DNA of 64,000 nucleotides from Streptomyces armeniacus (GTDB lineage: Bacteria > Actinomycetota > Actinomycetes > Streptomycetales > Streptomycetaceae). Positions 54,974 through 63,036 of this stretch are shown in pieces. The notes beneath the pieces were generated by a model that saw nothing but the letters and a program-made list of their open reading frames with translations, was not told the DNA's origin and made no database searches. The position numbers and the translations under genes were made by a program. The stretch covers positions 4,021,367 through 4,085,366 of the forward strand of contig NZ_CP031320.1 of NCBI RefSeq assembly GCF_003355155.1, read 5' to 3'. Position 1 is the stretch's first letter; each line of letters opens with the position of its first letter.

Positions 54974-56530
54974 TCACTTCCGTACGGCGTCCAGCGCGTC
55001 CACGATGCCGTAGCCGTAGAAGCTGTTGACCTTGTCGTGGCCCGCGCACTCCGCGTCCACGTCGCCGTCGCCGTCCGGGTCGTACGGCTCCGTCGGGCAG
55101 CCCGGATTGTCCGACCACGCCTTCAGGCGCCACTGGATCTCCTGCGGAGTGGCCTTCGGGTGCTTGCTCTTGACGAGCGCGGCCACACCCGAGACGTGCG
55201 GCGCGGCCATCGAAGTGCCCTGCAGGTACGCGTAGTCCCCGTCGGGCATCGTGGAGAGGATGCCGCCGTTCTTGGCGTCGCCGCCCGGCACCTGGTACTT
55301 GTCGCCGCCCGGTGCGGCGACGTCGATGACGCCCTCGCCGTAGTTGGAGTAGTACGACTTCAGCGGGTCCGCTCCGGTCGCCGACACGGTCACCACACCC
55401 GGCAGCTGGGCAGGCACGTCCAGGCACTCCGCCGGGTCGATGGTGCGCTCGGCGGGGGTGGAGTCGTTGGGGCTGGTGTCGTCGACGATCTCGTCGGCGG
55501 CGAGGTCGTGGCTCGAGTTGCCGGCCGACGCGACGTTGAGCACGCCCTTGTCCTCCGCGTACTCGGCGGCGCGCCCGACGGCCTCCGCTATCGCGGCCTG
55601 GTCCGCCTGGTCCGGGCAGTTGTACAGCCACGGGTCCACGTAGTAGCTGTTGTTGGTGACCTCGACGCCCTTCTCGGCGGCGAAGGCGAACGCGCAGACC
55701 ACGGCCTCCGCGTAGAACAGGCTGCTGCCCTGTTCGGACACCTTGATGGAGGCCACCTGGGCGCCCGGGGCGACGCCCGCGATGCCCACGTCGTTACGGG
55801 GTGCCGCGACGGTGCCCGCGACGTGCGTGCCGTGGTAGCTGCCGCCTTCCTCGTACGGGCGCCAGGCGCCGGGGCTGGTGTCGGGAGTGCCGCCGACGCA
55901 GTTCGCGGACTGGCCCGCGGCGAAGTTGGGCTTCAGGTCCGGGTGGGTGTCGTCCACGCCGGTGTCGATGACGGCGACGGTGACCTTGTCGCTGCCCTGG
56001 CTGACCCGGTGCGCCTTGTCGGCCTTGATGGCCGGGATGTCCCACTGGAGTGACTCCAGCGGTTCCGTCTTCCCCGCGGCGGCGCCTTCGCGCACCGTCG
56101 GGCCGTTTTTCTCGGCCAGCTTGGCGGCCATCGCCTTGGGGTCCTTGATGTACTCGGGCTTGCCCACGTCCGTACGGGCCGAGGACGCGAGAGGCGCCGT
56201 ACGGGTGGCGCCCGCCGAGTCGACACCGTCGACCGCGCGCAGCGTCTCGCCGAACTCCGGGTTCGCGGAGTGGGCGACGATGACGCCGATCTTCTTGTGT
56301 GTCGTGACGACACTGCCGTCGGCCTCGGTGACCGCCTTCTGCACCCGCTTGAGGGTCGCGGCGTCCGTGCCGGTGTTGACGACGTAGCTGAGCTTCTCGC
56401 CGCTCTTGCTGTCCGACGAGTCCTGCGCGAGTGCCGAGCTCACACCGGGCAGTACGGCGAGGCTCGCCGTGAGCGCCAGTCCGAGCGGCAGCACCAGCGC
56501 GCGCCGTCGTCTGAGGGGCTGTGAATCCAT
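54974..56530 (-). CDS. Secreted S8 (subtilisin-type) serine protease
   Basis: A 518-residue preproprotease. Signal peptide 1-36 (RRRRALVLPLGLALTASLAVL, cut near SSALAQ); an I9-like propeptide to about 165; catalytic Asp in VAVIDTGVDDTHPD, His in HGTHVAGTVA and Ser in GTSMAAPHVSG near residue 438. The oxyanion Asn is in VASAGNSSHD. The C-terminus has an acidic calcium-like loop (PDGDGDVDAE). A promoter TTGCTG-N17-TTAACT (minus, 56600-56572) lies 42 bases upstream. ATG 56530. Confidence 0.92.
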   Translation of the reverse strand: MDSQPLRRRRALVLPLGLALTASLAVLPGVSSALAQDSSDSKSGEKLSYVVNTGTDAATLKRVQKAVTEADGSVVTTHKKIGVIVAHSANPEFGETLRAVDGVDSAGATRTAPLASSARTDVGKPEYIKDPKAMAAKLAEKNGPTVREGAAAGKTEPLESLQWDIPAIKADKAHRVSQGSDKVTVAVIDTGVDDTHPDLKPNFAAGQSANCVGGTPDTSPGAWRPYEEGGSYHGTHVAGTVAAPRNDVGIAGVAPGAQVASIKVSEQGSSLFYAEAVVCAFAFAAEKGVEVTNNSYYVDPWLYNCPDQADQAAIAEAVGRAAEYAEDKGVLNVASAGNSSHDLAADEIVDDTSPNDSTPAERTIDPAECLDVPAQLPGVVTVSATGADPLKSYYSNYGEGVIDVAAPGGDKYQVPGGDAKNGGILSTMPDGDYAYLQGTSMAAPHVSGVAALVKSKHPKATPQEIQWRLKAWSDNPGCPTEPYDPDGDGDVDAECAGHDKVNSFYGYGIVDALDAVRK

Positions 56531-56571
56531 GGGGTCTCCATGCCTGTTCGGATGTGCCTGCAGACGACGGA

Positions 56572-56600
56572 AGTTAACCCTGATGTGTACTGGTCAGCAA
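56572..56600 (-). promoter_or_regulatory. Promoter of the S8 protease
   Basis: On the minus strand TTGCTG (56600-56595), 17 bases, and TTAACT (56577-56572). The boxes are AT-rich against the GC-rich background and sit at a suitable distance from ATG 56530. Confidence 0.4.
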
Positions 56601-56759
56601 TGGGAGTCCGGCAAACGCGGGTGAACCACCCATGCTCATCCGGTTTTCAACTACCACCCTCTGTTCTACGGACTGTCGTCCCTCTACGATGCGCGAACGG
56701 TGTGGCTGAATGTGATCCACGCCATACTGCTCGCCCCCATATGTCTGTCTGGAGTCGCC

Positions 56760-57107
56760 GTGGGCACCGCACCACAGGAAGCGAGTTCCGGTCCGCCTGC
56801 CGGCCGGAGTTTCACGGAGGTGCAACAGAGCGCCGAGTTCGGTGAACTGCGCCGGGCGCACCGCTCGTTCGCCTTCCCCGTAACCGTCGGATTCACTGTC
56901 TGGTATCTCCTCTACGTCCTGCTTTCCAACTATGCGGGCGACTTCATGGGCACCAAGGTGTTCGGCAATGTCAACATCGCCTTCGTGTTCGGTATCGCCC
57001 AGTTTGTGAGCACCTTCCTGATCGCCTGGTGGTACTCCCGGCACGCCGAGGAGAAGATCGACCCGAAGGCCGAGGCCATCAAGAAGCGTCTGGAGGACGA
57101 GGCGTGA
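56760..57107 (+). CDS. DUF485 membrane protein, partner of the acetate symporter
   Basis: A 115-residue protein with two membrane segments (FPVTVGFTVWYLLYVLLSNYA and VFGIAQFVSTFLIAWWYSRHAE), the DUF485 pattern. DUF485 genes precede actP-type symporters in most bacteria (yjcH-actP). GTG 56760 has GGAG (56751-56754) and starts the soluble N-terminus; the upstream frame to 56700 reads hydrophobic but lacks a ribosome site. The stop overlaps the symporter start by 4 bases. Confidence 0.88.
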   Translation: MGTAPQEASSGPPAGRSFTEVQQSAEFGELRRAHRSFAFPVTVGFTVWYLLYVLLSNYAGDFMGTKVFGNVNIAFVFGIAQFVSTFLIAWWYSRHAEEKIDPKAEAIKKRLEDEA

Positions 57108-58729
57108 ACTCCTTCGTACAGCTCGCCGCTGAAGACGCCGGCGAGCACCGCACCCTGATCATCACGCTGTTCTCGGTCTTCGTCGCCGCGACGCTCGGCG
57201 TCACCGTATGGGCCGGACGGCGTACGAAGGACGCCACCGACTTCTACGCGGGCGGCCGTTCGTTCACCGGTTTCCAGAACGGCCTTGCCATCTCCGGCGA
57301 CTACATGTCCGCGGCGTCCTTCCTGGGCATCGCCGGACTCATCGCTCTCGCGGGATACGACGGCTTCCTCTACTCCATCGGCTTCCTCGTCGCCTGGCTC
57401 GTCGCCCTGCTGCTGGTCGCCGAACCGCTCCGCAACTCCGGGCGCTTCACCATGGGCGACGTGCTCGCGTACCGCATGCGCCAGCGCCCGGTGCGTACGG
57501 CGGCCGGCACGTCCACCATCGTCGTGTCCATCTTCTACCTGCTGGCGCAGATGGTCGGCGCGGGAGCGCTCGTCGCCCTGCTCCTCGGAGTCTCCGGGGA
57601 CGTCGGCAAGAACGTCATCGTGGCGATCGTCGGCATCGTGATGATCCTGTACGTCACCATCGGCGGGATGAAGGGCACCACCTGGGTGCAGATGATCAAG
57701 GCGTGCCTGCTGATCGCGGGCACCCTGCTGATCACGATACTGGTGATGGCGAAGTACAACTTCAACATCTCGACCCTGCTCGGCGCCGCCGCGGACAACA
57801 GCGGCAAGGGCGCGGCGTTCCTCGAGCCTGGGCTGAAGTACGGCGTCAGCACCACGTCGAAGATCGACTTCATCTCGCTGGGCATGGCGCTGGTCCTCGG
57901 CACCGCCGGACTGCCGCACATCCTCGTGCGCTTCTACACGGTGCCGACGGCCAAGGTCGCCCGTAAGTCCGTGAACTGGGCCATCGGCATCATCGGCGTC
58001 TTCTACCTGATGACCATCGCGCTCGGCTTCGGTGCCGCCGCGCTGCTGTCCCAGAAGGAGATCACCGACTCGGACGCGGCGGGCAACACCGCGGCGCCCC
58101 TGCTCGCCCAGGAGATCGGCGGCGGCGCCGACTCGGCCGGAGGCGCGACGCTGCTCGCACTGATCTCCGCGGTCGCGTTCGCCACCATCCTGGCGGTGGT
58201 CGCGGGGCTGACGCTCGCGTCGTCGTCGTCCTTCGCGCACGATCTCTACGCGAACGTCATCCGGAAGGGCAAGGCGACGGAGAAGGAGGAAGTCGCGGCC
58301 GCCCGTATCGCGGCGGTGGCGATCGGCGCCGTCGCCGTCGTACTGGGCATCTTCGCCGGGAAGCTCAACGTCGCCTTCCTGGTGGCGCTGGCCTTCGCGG
58401 TCGCCGCGTCGGCGAACCTGCCGACGATCCTCTACAGCCTCTTCTGGAAGCGGTTCAACACGCAGGGGTCGCTCTGGTCGATCTACGGCGGGCTGTTCTC
58501 GTCCGTGTTCCTGGTGTTCTTCTCGCCGGTCGTGTCCGGCAGCCCGGACGCGATGTTCTCGGGCGTGGACTTCCAGTGGTTCCCGCTGAGCAACCCCGGG
58601 CTCATCTCGATCCCGCTCGGCTTCCTGCTCGGCTGGCTGGGCACGATCCTGACCAAGGACGAGGACCCGGACGGCACGAAGTTCGCGGAACTGGAGGTCA
58701 GGTCCCTGACCGGGAAGGGCGCGCACTAG
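57104..58729 (+). CDS. actP: Sodium:solute symporter of the ActP (acetate) type
   Basis: A 541-residue SSS-family transporter with about 13 membrane segments. Conserved parts are DFYAGGRSFTGFQNGLAISGDYMSAASFLGIAGL near residues 40-75 and LGTAGLPHILVRFYTVP near 265, both typical of cation/acetate symporters. The GTG overlaps the DUF485 stop (GTGA), so the pair is translated together. A strong terminator follows at 58766. Confidence 0.92.
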   Translation: MNSFVQLAAEDAGEHRTLIITLFSVFVAATLGVTVWAGRRTKDATDFYAGGRSFTGFQNGLAISGDYMSAASFLGIAGLIALAGYDGFLYSIGFLVAWLVALLLVAEPLRNSGRFTMGDVLAYRMRQRPVRTAAGTSTIVVSIFYLLAQMVGAGALVALLLGVSGDVGKNVIVAIVGIVMILYVTIGGMKGTTWVQMIKACLLIAGTLLITILVMAKYNFNISTLLGAAADNSGKGAAFLEPGLKYGVSTTSKIDFISLGMALVLGTAGLPHILVRFYTVPTAKVARKSVNWAIGIIGVFYLMTIALGFGAAALLSQKEITDSDAAGNTAAPLLAQEIGGGADSAGGATLLALISAVAFATILAVVAGLTLASSSSFAHDLYANVIRKGKATEKEEVAAARIAAVAIGAVAVVLGIFAGKLNVAFLVALAFAVAASANLPTILYSLFWKRFNTQGSLWSIYGGLFSSVFLVFFSPVVSGSPDAMFSGVDFQWFPLSNPGLISIPLGFLLGWLGTILTKDEDPDGTKFAELEVRSLTGKGAH

Positions 58730-58765
58730 CGCCCGCGCACCGGTACCCCGGACGCCGGACCGCAG

Positions 58766-58812
58766 CGAGGGGGTGCACGGGCGGGATTCTCCTCCCGCCG
58801 TGCGCCCCCTCG
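58766..58812 (+). terminator. Terminator of the DUF485-actP operon
   Basis: A long stem: CGAGGGGG with GCGGG near its top (58766-58786) pairs with TCCCGCC and CCCCCTCG (58793-58812), with one or two bulges and a TTCTCC loop, 37 bases after the actP stop. Confidence 0.75.
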
Positions 58813-58846
58813 CGCTGTGTCCCCGGGTGCCGTGGCGGGGGTGGGG

Positions 58847-58865
58847 ATTCAACAGACTGTTGAAT
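58847..58865. promoter_or_regulatory. 19-bp palindrome upstream of moaA
   Basis: ATTCAACAG-A-CTGTTGAAT is perfectly symmetrical around 58856. Its right arm forms TTGAAT (58860-58865), a possible -35 box, with TACGCT (58881-58886) after a short 15-base spacer. A regulator bound here would block moaA transcription. Confidence 0.6.
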
Positions 58866-58923
58866 GTCACAGCCGTCGCGTACGCTGCGAGACAATTGAG
58901 GCAACCGTGGGAAGGCCGCCAGC

Positions 58924-59913
58924 ATGCTGCTCGACACTTACGGCCGCGTCGCCACCGACTTGCGCGTGTCGCTCACCGATCGCTGCAATCTGCGCTGCAC
59001 GTACTGCATGCCGGAGGAGGGTCTCCAGTGGCTGGCCAAGCCGGAGCTGCTGACAGACGACGAGATCGTCCGGCTCGTACGCATCGCCGTGACGGAGCTG
59101 GGCATCGAGGAGATCCGCTTCACCGGCGGTGAGCCGCTGCTGCGGCCCGGCCTCGCCGGCATCGTCGAGCGCTGCGCACAGCTGGAGCCGCGCCCGCAGA
59201 TGTCCCTGACGACGAACGGCATCGGCCTGGAGCGTACGGCCGAGGCCCTGCGCGACGCCGGGCTCGACCGGGTGAACGTCTCGCTCGACACCCTGCGCCC
59301 CGAGGTCTTCCAGCGGATGACCCGCCGCAAGCGGCACGGCGACGTCCTGCGCGGCCTCGCGGCGGGCCGCGCGGCGGGGCTGACGCCTGTCAAGGTCAAC
59401 GCCGTGCTGATGCCCGGCCTCAACGACGACGAGGCCCCCGACCTGCTCGCCTGGGCCGTCGAGAACGACTACGAGCTGCGGTTCATCGAGCAGATGCCGC
59501 TCGACGCCCAGCACGGCTGGCAGCGCGACGGCATGGTCACCGCCGGGGACATCCTGGAGTCCCTGCGCACCCGCTTCACGCTCACGCCCGAGGGCTCGCA
59601 GGAGCGCGGCTCCGCGCCCGCCGAGCGCTGGATCGTGGACGGCGGACCGCACCGCGTCGGCGTCATCGCGTCCGTCACCCGCCCGTTCTGCGCCGCCTGC
59701 GACCGCACCCGGCTCACCGCCGACGGGCAGGTGCGCACCTGCCTCTTCGCCCGCGAGGAGTCCGACCTGCGGGGCGCGATGCGGGAGGGCGCTACGGACG
59801 CCGAGCTGGCCCGGCTCTGGAAGGTCGCGATGTGGGGGAAGAAGGCGGGCGCGGGCATCGACGACCCGTCGTTCGTCCAGCCGGACCGGCCGATGTCGGC
59901 CATCGGCGGCTGA
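58924..59913 (+). CDS. moaA: GTP 3',8-cyclase MoaA
   Basis: A 329-residue radical SAM enzyme, first step of molybdenum cofactor synthesis. N-terminal cluster: DRCNLRCTYCMPE with C21, C25, C28. C-terminal cluster that binds GTP: CAACDRTR and RTCLF with C256, C259, C273. GGEP motif in RFTGGEPLLRPG. The end SAIGG carries the Gly-Gly tail of the family. ATG 58924 is preceded by GGAAGG. No other moa gene is adjacent in the window. Confidence 0.96.
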   Translation: MLLDTYGRVATDLRVSLTDRCNLRCTYCMPEEGLQWLAKPELLTDDEIVRLVRIAVTELGIEEIRFTGGEPLLRPGLAGIVERCAQLEPRPQMSLTTNGIGLERTAEALRDAGLDRVNVSLDTLRPEVFQRMTRRKRHGDVLRGLAAGRAAGLTPVKVNAVLMPGLNDDEAPDLLAWAVENDYELRFIEQMPLDAQHGWQRDGMVTAGDILESLRTRFTLTPEGSQERGSAPAERWIVDGGPHRVGVIASVTRPFCAACDRTRLTADGQVRTCLFAREESDLRGAMREGATDAELARLWKVAMWGKKAGAGIDDPSFVQPDRPMSAIGG

Positions 59914-59998
59914 GCGCACGCGCCAACTCCCGCGTTACGCCCGCCGCTTCGGCCGCTCCGACGGCTGCCCCCCGGCCGCTCCGACGGCCGGGGCGGTC

Positions 59999-60238
59999 TC
60001 ACTCGCCGTCCGGCGCCTCCCAGTCGGCGAGCGGCACGACATCCTTCAGGAAGCCGCGCATCCCGAGGAACGACGACAGATGCTCGCGGTGCTCGTCGCA
60101 CGCGACCCAGGTCTTGCGCCGGTCCGGCGTGTGCAGCTTGGGGTTGTTCCAGGCGAGCACCCATACGGCAGGCGCGCGGCAGCCCTTGGCGGAACAGATC
60201 GGGGATTCGGGGTCTTGAGCGGGGATCACAGCACCCAT
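59999..60238 (-). CDS. Small acidic protein with Cys/His groups
   Basis: A 79-residue protein conserved in Streptomyces but unnamed. CSAKGC near the N-terminus and CDEHREHL after the middle give a C-x4-C / C-x2-H set that could bind zinc; APAVWVLAWNNPKLHTP lies between. The end FLKDVVPLADWEAPDGE is acidic. ATG 60238 follows a weak GGTGTTGG; a 10-bp stem-loop (60265-60300) is in its leader. Confidence 0.7.
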   Translation of the reverse strand: MGAVIPAQDPESPICSAKGCRAPAVWVLAWNNPKLHTPDRRKTWVACDEHREHLSSFLGMRGFLKDVVPLADWEAPDGE

Positions 60239-60264
60239 CCAACACCCCGGGCCGTACACATGGC

Positions 60265-60300
60265 GACGCCGGGCAGCCACGGGGGGAGCCGCCCGGCGTC
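60265..60300 (-). promoter_or_regulatory. Leader stem-loop of the small Cys/His protein
   Basis: GACGCCGGGC (60265-60274) and GCCCGGCGTC (60291-60300) pair perfectly around a 16-base loop containing a run of six G (C on the transcript). It ends 26 bases before the start codon on the minus strand. A minus-strand -10-like CATACT (60344-60339) lies upstream. Confidence 0.5.
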
Positions 60301-60422
60301 GGTCCGTCGCTCCGACGGGGGATGCGGAGCGCCCCAGAAGTATGGCATGCGAGACCCTGCACAGTGCACCGGAACTGCACTATTACTCTGAGCTTTTCCT
60401 GAGCTTTGCGCGACGCCGCAGC

Positions 60423-60824
60423 TCAACCCCGGTCATTCGAGGGGGTGTTGGGCTCGTCACGCTCCGCGTCCGCGCGCTCCGCTTGCGACTGCGCGGGCGC
60501 TCCGGGCGCCGGTTCCGCTCCGTGCGCGGCCCCGTCCAGCATCGGGCGGCCCGGCTCGGGTACGAAGGCCGAGGGCGGTGAGGGAGCGTTCTCACGTCCG
60601 GCGTTGGCGATCACCACCGCCACGTACGGCAGCCCCGCGCCGAGCACCAGCGTCACCACGGCGAGCGGGCGCTGGACGTTCCACAGCAGCACCGTCGCGA
60701 TCACGGCCGCGGTGCGGACCAGCATCGAGACGACGTAGCGGCGCTGCCGGGCGCGGACGTCGTCGGCCAGTCCCTGCCGGGCTCCGGTGATCCGGAAGAC
60801 CTCGGGACCCTTCTGCTTCCGCAT
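60423..60824 (-). CDS. DUF3099 membrane protein
   Basis: A 133-residue protein: a short soluble start (VFRITGARQGLADDVRARQRRYV), two membrane segments (VSMLVRTAAVIATVLLWNV and LAVVTLVLGAGLPYVAVVIAN), and an Ala/Pro/Glu tail. This is the DUF3099 pattern, whose function is unknown. ATG 60824. It lies 184 bases upstream of the small Cys/His gene on the same strand. Confidence 0.82.
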   Translation of the reverse strand: MRKQKGPEVFRITGARQGLADDVRARQRRYVVSMLVRTAAVIATVLLWNVQRPLAVVTLVLGAGLPYVAVVIANAGRENAPSPPSAFVPEPGRPMLDGAAHGAEPAPGAPAQSQAERADAERDEPNTPSNDRG

Positions 60825-61062
60825 CGCGTTCCACCACCCGCTTGAGCGCCGGTCACAGCACGTCGCCGGACACTTCCACGGTACGCCGCGGGCACGTCGC
60901 AGCGGCCACCGGGTGGGACCGTACCTGGGCCTGACACAGCTGCGCGCGGCAGCGTATGCGGAGCTCCGCCATGCGACGTAGCGGTGTTCGTACGACACTG
61001 ACGGTGGATGCGCACGTACGCCGTGGGTGCGCGTGAAGCCCGCCGGAACTCGGAGGCGAGAC

Positions 61063-61347
61063 ATGAACTGGTTGTGGGCGATCGTGGTGGGACTGGTGCT
61101 GGGCATCCTCGCCCGGGCCATCCTGCCGGGGAAGCAGGACATCCCGATCTGGCTGACGGCGATCTTCGGCATCCTGGGCAGCATCCTGGGCAATGCCGTG
61201 GCCGGCTGGGTGGGCGTCGAGGACACCAAGGGCATCGACTGGATCCGGCACCTGCTCCAGCTGGCCGGAGCCGTGGTGGTGGTCGGCGTCGGCGCGCCCC
61301 TGTGGGCGATGATCAGAGGGAAGGGCAAACGCGAACGACGGGCCTGA
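61063..61347 (+). CDS. GlsB/YeaQ/YmgE family stress-response membrane protein
   Basis: A 94-residue protein with three glycine-rich membrane segments: WAIVVGLVLGILARAILPGK, WLTAIFGILGSILGNAVAGW and LAGAVVVVGVGAPLWAMI. GlsB proteins accompany Gls24/Asp23 stress proteins in Firmicutes; here the Asp23 module is 10 kb away. ATG 61063 has GGAGG (61052-61056) six bases upstream. Confidence 0.86.
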   Translation: MNWLWAIVVGLVLGILARAILPGKQDIPIWLTAIFGILGSILGNAVAGWVGVEDTKGIDWIRHLLQLAGAVVVVGVGAPLWAMIRGKGKRERRA

Positions 61348-61365
61348 CCCGGCCCCACGTGCGGC

Positions 61366-61397
61366 GGGACGGCGCCGGCCGCGGCCGGCGCCGTCCC
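61366..61397. terminator. Bidirectional terminator between GlsB and tyrS
   Basis: GGGACGGCGCCGGCC (61366-61380) and GGCCGGCGCCGTCCC (61383-61397) are perfect inverses separated by two bases, between two convergent genes. Confidence 0.8.
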
Positions 61398-61441
61398 GTG
61401 TGCGTACGGGGCGTGTGTGTACGGGGCGTGTGTACGGGCGC
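61398..61441. repeat. Three 15-bp tandem repeats after tyrS
   Basis: GTGTGCGTACGGGGC (61398-61412), GTGTGTGTACGGGGC (61413-61427) and a shorter GTGTGTACGGGCGC (61428-61441) abut the terminator stem and lie 22 bases beyond the tyrS stop codon. Confidence 0.85.
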
Positions 61442-61463
61442 GTGCCCGCCGTACGCCGTACGG

Positions 61464-62873
61464 TCAGAGCCCGCGGATCTCGGCCACCTTGCGGCCCGCC
61501 TTGAGGTACACCGTCCCGCTCACGCCCGCCTCGGCCAGCTTCTCCGGCACCACCTCGCCGAGCGGGCGCAGCGCGTCCGCCTCCGCCAGGATCAGCGCCT
61601 GCTGGCCGCTGTCCGTCTCGACGACCAGCCGCAGCCCGTTCTGCTTGGCGACGCGGCGGGCGGCCGAGGCGCTCGGCGCGAACTCCAGCACCTTGCTGAG
61701 CAGCGCCGCGATGCCCTCCGCGCCGTGCTCGGCCAGATCCACCGACGGCAGCGTGCCGACGTCGCCGAAGGACTTGCGGGAGAACTGCGCCGCGAAGCCC
61801 GCGCGCGCCGCCATCGCCGCCTCCAGGCCGTGCAGGGCCGTCACGACGTCGCCCGCGAGAATCCGCTTCAGGTCCATCGGGTGCAGCGTCTTCGCCTCGA
61901 CGCGGGCGAGGGCCGCGTCGATCTCCGGGTCGGTCCACTCGGTCCAGGCCCGCAGGTACGGCGCCATCAGCCGGTCCGGAATCGACATGATCTTCCCGAA
62001 GACGTCCTCGGGGGTCGCGTTCAGCGCGACGTAGTTCCCCTTCGACTTGGACATCTTGGCGCCGGACCCGTCGGTGCCCTCGATCAGCGGGTTGGTCGCG
62101 ATGAGCTGCGGCTTCTGCCCGTAGATCTCCATGACCCTGCGGCCCATCTGCATGTTCAGCAGTTGGTCGACGCCGCCCAGCTCGAGGCCCGCCTCGATCT
62201 CCGCGGAGTCGACGGCCATCGCGACGGGGTAGATCAGCTCGGACATGGTCAGCCCGGAGCCGTCCGCGAGCCGGTTGCGGAAGTCGTCGCGCTGGAGCAG
62301 CTGCGACGCGGGCACCTGGGCGAGGATGCCGATCAGCCGCGGGAAGGTGAGCCCGGCCAGCCACTCGCTGTTGTGCCGGAAGCGCACCTTCTCGAAGTCG
62401 AAGAACGGCTTGACCTGGTCGCGGTAGCCCGCGAGGTTCGCGGCGATGTCCTCGTCGGTCAGCGGCGGGCGCTCGGCCGTACGGCCCGAGGGGTCGCCGA
62501 TCTTGGCGGTGATGTCGCCGATGATCAGCGTGACGTCGTGCCCCATCCGCTGGAAGCGGCTGAGGATGATCACCGGCACCGCGTGGCCGAGGTGCACCTC
62601 CGCGCCGGTCGGGTCGATGCCCAGCTTGACGTGCAGGCCCTTGCCCTCCGCGCGCCGCGCGTCGATCTCCTCGGCGAGCTTCTCCTCGGACGGCAGCACG
62701 TCCACGGCGCGCGCCGCGATCAGCGCGGCCTGCTCCTTCGCCGGGAGGTCGCTCAGATCGAGATAGCGCCGCGACCCGGTCTCCGCGAGCAGCAGCTCGA
62801 CGGTCTTGTCGGAGGAGAGGTCCTGCGCCAGCAGGTCGCTGGCGCGCTGTACGGAGTCGCCGAGGCGTGTCAC
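61464..62873 (-). CDS. tyrS: Tyrosyl-tRNA synthetase
   Basis: A 469-residue class I synthetase charging tRNA-Tyr. HIGH-type motif HLGH is near residue 92, in GIDPTGAEVHLGHAVP; KMSKS is intact near 272 (AKMSKSKGN). The C-terminal S4-like RNA-binding domain starts near 405 (SASAARRVAKQNGLRL). The long insert and KMSKS type fit the TyrZ-like group. GTG 62873 is the start; a TAGACT -10 box (minus, 62921-62916) lies 43 bases upstream next to a 17-bp palindrome (62925-62941). No T-box features are visible. Confidence 0.95.
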   Translation of the reverse strand: MTRLGDSVQRASDLLAQDLSSDKTVELLLAETGSRRYLDLSDLPAKEQAALIAARAVDVLPSEEKLAEEIDARRAEGKGLHVKLGIDPTGAEVHLGHAVPVIILSRFQRMGHDVTLIIGDITAKIGDPSGRTAERPPLTDEDIAANLAGYRDQVKPFFDFEKVRFRHNSEWLAGLTFPRLIGILAQVPASQLLQRDDFRNRLADGSGLTMSELIYPVAMAVDSAEIEAGLELGGVDQLLNMQMGRRVMEIYGQKPQLIATNPLIEGTDGSGAKMSKSKGNYVALNATPEDVFGKIMSIPDRLMAPYLRAWTEWTDPEIDAALARVEAKTLHPMDLKRILAGDVVTALHGLEAAMAARAGFAAQFSRKSFGDVGTLPSVDLAEHGAEGIAALLSKVLEFAPSASAARRVAKQNGLRLVVETDSGQQALILAEADALRPLGEVVPEKLAEAGVSGTVYLKAGRKVAEIRGL

Positions 62874-62924
62874 GTCTGTCGTCCTGGGATCGAAGGGTGG
62901 ATGGACTGTGAGGAGAGTCTATTC

Positions 62925-62941
62925 GCGGTGGTCACCACCGC
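62925..62941. promoter_or_regulatory. 17-bp palindrome at the tyrS promoter
   Basis: GCGGTGGT-C-ACCACCGC is perfect around 62933 and lies just upstream of the TAGACT -10 box on the minus strand, in the -35 region. It could be an operator. Confidence 0.4.
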
Positions 62942-63036
62942 GGGCGGGCCTGTGTGCCCCGGCCGCCCCGGCGCGGGACGGCCGGGACACGGGTCCGCGG
63001 GTCACGGCGCGGGCCCGCGGGTCACGGCGTACGGGC

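Noticed and set aside
62874..63036. T-box riboswitch before tyrS
   Set aside because: No T-box sequence, specifier loop or antiterminator was recognised; only a -10 box and a palindrome are present.
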